From Simiduia litorea (GTDB taxonomy: Bacteria > Pseudomonadota > Gammaproteobacteria > Pseudomonadales > Cellvibrionaceae): a DNA stretch of 64,000 nt. The DNA is taken from assembly GCF_042853465.1 (NCBI RefSeq), contig NZ_AP031497.1, forward strand, positions 372,001 through 436,000. Reading direction: 5' to 3'. Positions 60,887 to 64,000 of the stretch are shown here, one piece after another (positions within the stretch are counted from its first letter, which is position 1; every line of letters starts with the position of its first letter). A model generated the notes under the pieces. It was not told where the DNA came from and did not search any database. It saw nothing but the letters and a program-made list of their open reading frames with translations. A program made the position numbers and the translations under genes.

Positions 60887-61672
60887 GTGCTTAAGGAAAG
60901 TTGGTTCGATAGCCATTGCCATCTAGATATGCCCGCTTTCGATGCCGTGCGCGCGGCGCGTTGGTCCGCTGCGCAAGCGCGTGGTGTGGCTGGGGCCCTC
61001 ATTCCAGGCTTAGAGCCAGCACAGTGGTTGCGAGCACAAGCGTGTGCGGCAAGTCTGGGGACAGGTAGTTATTGGTCTATCGGCTTGCACCCCTGGTGGA
61101 TAGCAAAGCAACCGACCACATTAACGCCACAGCTGCTGGCTGAGGCCTTGTCCGCTCATTATTCTAGCGCAGGCTGCGTTGCCATTGGCGAGTGCGGGTT
61201 AGATGGTGCGATCGAGTTGCCATTAGCGCAACAAGTGCCTTGGCTTGAGAGCCAATTGGCCTTTGCGCAAGATAAAGCTTTGCCGGTAATTTTGCATCAG
61301 CATAGAGCGCACAATCAGTTGCTTGAGGTGCTGAATCGCTACCCTGGAGTGATAGGGGTTGTGCACGGTTTTAGCGGGAGTCTTGCGATGGCTGAGGAAT
61401 ATATTCGCCGAGGATTGTTGTTGGGCATTGGCGGTGTGGTCACCTACCCGCGTGCCAGCAAAACTCGCGCGACGGTTCAAGCGCTGCCGGCCGAGAGTTT
61501 TCTTTTGGAAACCGATGCACCATCGATGCCCGTGTACGGGCGCCAAGGGGCTGATAATCGGCCTGAATATTTAGGGGAGATTGCGCAAGCGGTGGCGCAG
61601 CTGCGCGGTGAATCGCTGGCGCAGTTGGCGACGCGTATGCGCGCCAATGGCCAGCGATTATTTGGGATTTAG
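60887..61672 (+). CDS. TatD family metal-dependent hydrolase
   Basis: A 261-residue TIM-barrel metallo-hydrolase of the TatD family, usually a 3'-5' deoxyribonuclease. GTG 60887 gives the compact family start (VLKESWFDSHCHLDMPAF); a longer frame from 60833 reaches into the promoter region and is less likely. Metal-binding motifs: FDSHCHLD, VAIGECGLD (the bridging Glu), GVVHGFSGS and LLETDAPSMPV. All are present and the length fits. It is divergent from the peroxidase gene and convergent with the YceI gene. Confidence 0.92.
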   Translation: MLKESWFDSHCHLDMPAFDAVRAARWSAAQARGVAGALIPGLEPAQWLRAQACAASLGTGSYWSIGLHPWWIAKQPTTLTPQLLAEALSAHYSSAGCVAIGECGLDGAIELPLAQQVPWLESQLAFAQDKALPVILHQHRAHNQLLEVLNRYPGVIGVVHGFSGSLAMAEEYIRRGLLLGIGGVVTYPRASKTRATVQALPAESFLLETDAPSMPVYGRQGADNRPEYLGEIAQAVAQLRGESLAQLATRMRANGQRLFGI

Positions 61673-61715
61673 GGACGCGTTTACCGAATAAGCGCAACCA
61701 AAACCACCGTCACAA

Positions 61716-62327
61716 TTACTTTTTGATGCCTTCAACATTTAGCCAAAGCTTTACCGTTTCAGACGCTGGGCCTAGGTTGTACGTTAAACCAAACTCTGAA
61801 GGCTTAAGCGTAATTTCGCCGGAAAAACCCGCGCGGTAGCCACCCCATGGGTCTTTTCCTTCACCTACTTTGGACACTGCGATGGTAATCGGTTTGGTTA
61901 CGCCATTGAAGGTTAAGTTACCTTCGAGGTCGAATTTATCGGCGCTAGCATTTTTCACGCCGGTGCTGACGAAAGTGGCGGTTGGGTGTTTGTCGGTGTT
62001 TAAAAAGTCTTTACTGCGAATATGCTTATCGCGCTCCGCGTGATTTGAATCGACGCTGGCGACATTAATTTCCACGTTAATCTTACTGGCTTCAGGTTTA
62101 GCGGCATCGTAACTAAATTCGCCGCTGAATTCGTTGAAGCGACCGGTGAGCCAGCTATAGCCAAGGTGCTGAATGGCAAAATTGACACTGGCGTGGGCAC
62201 CTTTGGTGTCGATCACATAATCGGCTGCTTGCGCACTGGTGGCGGCTAACCATAAGCCGGCAGCCGCGAGTAGGCCTCGGCACAACAGCTTAGGTTTTGC
62301 GTTTATTGCGTTGTACTTTGTCATCAT
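61716..62327 (-). CDS. YceI family periplasmic lipid-binding-like protein
   Basis: A 203-residue exported protein. The start ATG 62327 follows AGGA by five bases; the upstream frame reaches into the cytochrome gene and is not used. The signal peptide ends LWLAATSAQA. The YceI barrel follows: YVIDTKGAHASVNFAIQHLG, LTGRFNEFSGEFSYDA, DSNHAERDKHIRSKDFLNTD, PTATFVSTGVKN and GNLTFNGVTKPITIAV. YceI proteins bind polyprenoid-type lipids in their barrel. It lies 36 bases after the cytochrome b561 gene in the same direction, like the E. coli yceJ-yceI pair. Confidence 0.93.
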   Translation of the reverse strand: MMTKYNAINAKPKLLCRGLLAAAGLWLAATSAQAADYVIDTKGAHASVNFAIQHLGYSWLTGRFNEFSGEFSYDAAKPEASKINVEINVASVDSNHAERDKHIRSKDFLNTDKHPTATFVSTGVKNASADKFDLEGNLTFNGVTKPITIAVSKVGEGKDPWGGYRAGFSGEITLKPSEFGLTYNLGPASETVKLWLNVEGIKK

Positions 62328-62362
62328 CAGTTTCCTTTTGGTGAGTGTTAGCGGGACTAGGG

Positions 62363-62917
62363 TTAGTGAGTTTTGTTGAACGGCAGCATGCGCTTCAAGG
62401 TTTGATCCTTTTGAATAAAGTGATGCATAAAGGCAGCGCCGGCATGAAGTACAACAAGGGCTATCAATAGCCAGGCGCCCCATTCGTGCAATAGTCCAGC
62501 TCTATCTACGTTGGTGCTGCTTAATTGGATGCTAGACGGTACCGCAAACCAGTCGAAAAAGCTCGCGCCTGCACCCTCTGCGCTGGTCATCAGGTAACCG
62601 GTCAGCGCAAGCAGTGTGAGTAAGCTTAACAGCGCCCATTTTAAGGCTAGCGCTAACTGCTGCTGCCATTTAGGTGAGCCTGCAATGGCTTGCGGTGAGT
62701 TTTGCCATAGGCGCCACAGAATTCTTATCGCCGTTAAGCCAAACAGGAGTATGCCTAAGCTGATGTGGAGCGCGGGCGCTTGATGGTAGTAGTTGTCGTA
62801 ATAACTGAGCTCCACCATCCAAATACCTAAGCCAAATAATGCAAGGGTTAACACGGCACTGCTCCAGTGCAAGCATTGGCTGAGGGTGCCATATCGATCA
62901 GTGGAGTCTTTTAGCAT
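62363..62917 (-). CDS. Cytochrome b561 family membrane protein (YceJ-like)
   Basis: A 184-residue inner-membrane dihaem cytochrome. Four or five hydrophobic segments (WSSAVLTLALFGLGIWMV, ISLGILLFGLTAIRILWR, WALLSLLTLLALTGYLM, WGAWLLIALVVLHAGAAFMHH) carry the haem-ligand His candidates in LHWSSA, APALHISLG, LLHEWGAW and LHAGAAFMHHF. Such proteins pass electrons across the membrane. Next to the YceI gene it probably forms a unit, perhaps linked to respiratory or isoprenoid metabolism, but the substrate is unknown. Confidence 0.92.
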   Translation of the reverse strand: MLKDSTDRYGTLSQCLHWSSAVLTLALFGLGIWMVELSYYDNYYHQAPALHISLGILLFGLTAIRILWRLWQNSPQAIAGSPKWQQQLALALKWALLSLLTLLALTGYLMTSAEGAGASFFDWFAVPSSIQLSSTNVDRAGLLHEWGAWLLIALVVLHAGAAFMHHFIQKDQTLKRMLPFNKTH

Positions 62918-63024
62918 GGCTGGGAGCCTTTTTTCTAATGGGTAGCGCGTTGGTACTGTTGATTGGCTAGTGTAGGATAGCCTGCTTTACATTGGCATCT
63001 TGTTTGGAGACATGTCGAAAGCTT

Positions 63025-63450
63025 ATGGACTCTTCGGCACTGATCAGTGAATTTAGCAACGTTGATTGGGTTGCCTTATCGCGTGCCCGCAACTGGCAGG
63101 CAAAATACAAGATGTTGATGACTTGGGGCAACAGTCTAAGCGTTAAGCCGTGGCTGCGGCAAGACGAATACCTTGTGCGCGGTTGCGACACGTCACTTTG
63201 GTTATTTAGCATAGAGCGTGAGTGTCGATTATATTTCGCCGTGGATGGGGACTCGCGCATCATCAAGGGTTTGGCGGCGTTGCTGTTGGCGCACGTTGAT
63301 GGTGCAACCAAAGTGGATATTGTGGCGATGGATTTGCCGCATTTATTGAATCGGTTTCAGTTGGATCATCACTTGGCGCCGTCGCGTAATAATGGTTTTG
63401 CTGCGCTGGTCAATCGCGTGCTCCTGTCTGCACAGTCGCCTAACGTGTAG
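63025..63450 (+). CDS. csdE: SufE/CsdE family sulfur-acceptor protein
   Basis: A 141-residue protein of the SufE family, which accepts persulfide sulfur from a cysteine desulfurase. ATG 63025 is chosen; the earlier TTG 62992 adds an unneeded lead. Typical segments are WQAKYKMLMTWGNSL, YLVRGCDTSLWLF (with the sulfur-accepting Cys) and DSRIIKGLAALLLAHVDG, and the C-terminal helix FQLDHHLAPSRNNGFAALV. It overlaps by 11 bases the end of the convergent TcdA/CsdL gene, and csdA, csdE and csdL belong together in E. coli, so CsdE is favoured over SufE. Confidence 0.85.
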   Translation: MDSSALISEFSNVDWVALSRARNWQAKYKMLMTWGNSLSVKPWLRQDEYLVRGCDTSLWLFSIERECRLYFAVDGDSRIIKGLAALLLAHVDGATKVDIVAMDLPHLLNRFQLDHHLAPSRNNGFAALVNRVLLSAQSPNV

Positions 63451-64000
63451 TTTTCGCTAAAAATCGCTCAATGGCGCGCGAACAGGCAATAAAACCAAAG
63501 CTGGCCGTGACCATTGTCACCGCACCTAGGCCGCCGCCACAGTCCAGTTTAACCTCTGCACCGAGCGCCGATTTATTTTCGCAAATGCCGCCGTCGGGCG
63601 TGGGGAATTTTAACTGTTCGGTGGAGTAGATGGCCTCAATGGAAAAGTTTCTTTTTGGGTTGCGAGAGAAATTATAATTCCGGCGCAAATTGTTGCGCGT
63701 GCGCGCTAGTAGTGGGTCGTTAGTGGTTTTGGCAAGATCTAGCGATGTAATTTGGCGCGGGTCACGTTTTCCGCCGGACGAACCGACGGTAATAACAGTG
63801 AGTTTTATGCGTTTGCAATAACCGATAACGGCTGCCTTCACATGTGCTGAGTCGATACAGTCGATGACCACATCTTGATGATTATTCAACAGCTCCGCCA
63901 CATTTTCCGGTTCGATAAAGTCGTCGATAATCTGCACATTGATATCGGGGTTTATGCCCCGCAAGCGCTCGGCAATAACTGCCGATTTTGGCTGCCCGAC
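63440..64000 (-). CDS. tcdA: tRNA threonylcarbamoyladenosine dehydratase TcdA/CsdL, C-terminal part (5' truncated)
   Basis: A ThiF/MoeB-like ATP-dependent enzyme that cyclises t6A in tRNA. The reading frame continues through base 64000 (VGQPKSAVIAERLRG, then INPDINVQIIDDFIEPENVA), so the start is outside the window and about 187 residues are seen. Conserved parts: VVIDCIDSAHVKAAVIGYC, VGSSGGKRDPRQI, LLARTRNNLRRNY and the C-terminal GGLGAVTMVTASFGFIA. The N-terminal nucleotide-binding loop is missing from the window. It converges on the CsdE gene and overlaps it by 11 bases. Confidence 0.92.
   Translation of the reverse strand, partial: VGQPKSAVIAERLRGINPDINVQIIDDFIEPENVAELLNNHQDVVIDCIDSAHVKAAVIGYCKRIKLTVITVGSSGGKRDPRQITSLDLAKTTNDPLLARTRNNLRRNYNFSRNPKRNFSIEAIYSTEQLKFPTPDGGICENKSALGAEVKLDCGGGLGAVTMVTASFGFIACSRAIERFLAKTTR

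Overview
The window looks like a chromosomal segment of a free-living, polysaccharide-degrading marine-type gammaproteobacterium, close in style to the Cellvibrionales (Saccharophagus, Teredinibacter, Simiduia). That placement is inference. It rests on gammaproteobacterial gene order (rnr-rlmB, then rpsF-rpsR-membrane protein-rplI-dnaB), on panCD, and on a cellulose-degradation cluster built from CBM2, PKD and Ig-like modules with a long Thr-Pro linker.

Layout. Bases 1-11520 hold a three-gene, ATGA-overlapping operon: the end of a PQQ-type beta-propeller gene, a 3556-residue secreted SpvB/FG-GAP/RHS protein, and a small exported cysteine-containing protein at the exact position of a toxin immunity gene. 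Bases 11580-12620 hold a truncated REP-associated tyrosine transposase (RAYT) into which a second, intact RAYT element with terminal inverted repeats seems to have inserted. A lipoprotein of unknown function, a tRNA-Leu(CAG) with a partially duplicated 5' half and promoter, and the core genes rnr, rlmB, rpsF, rpsR, rplI and dnaB follow. After dnaB come three 120-bp tandem repeats, a tiny lipoprotein, a HutD/Ves protein and panCD.

Bases 25400-44970 are mostly housekeeping and signalling: a lipoprotein cytochrome c, a PAS hybrid histidine kinase, a TonB-dependent receptor, PhoH, AmtB, a SpoU methyltransferase, a Ser/Thr kinase with TPRs tail-to-tail with a small unknown protein, acetyl-CoA synthetase, a thioesterase, an Smr protein, an unknown protein plus SapC, UDP-glucose dehydrogenase, and a membrane-anchored AraC-type regulator.

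Bases 45410-51905 are a compact cellulolytic cluster: a GH5 endoglucanase, a GH9-CBM3-CBM2 cellulase and an AA10 lytic polysaccharide monooxygenase with CBM2, each followed by its own hairpin terminator and together able to attack crystalline cellulose. The divergent AraC-type gene is the natural candidate regulator. Two paralogous DUF4397-type lipoproteins follow. The right end carries a lipoprotein metzincin, a disulfide reductase with a peroxiredoxin-glutaredoxin hybrid (a peroxide-defence pair), TatD, a YceI/cytochrome b561 pair, a CsdE/SufE protein and the truncated end of tcdA.

The most likely under-described systems are the RHS operon, with its HExxxH-bearing tip and coupled exported partner, and the kinase/small-protein and SapC/small-protein pairs. 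All functional calls come from reading motifs by eye; no database search was run.
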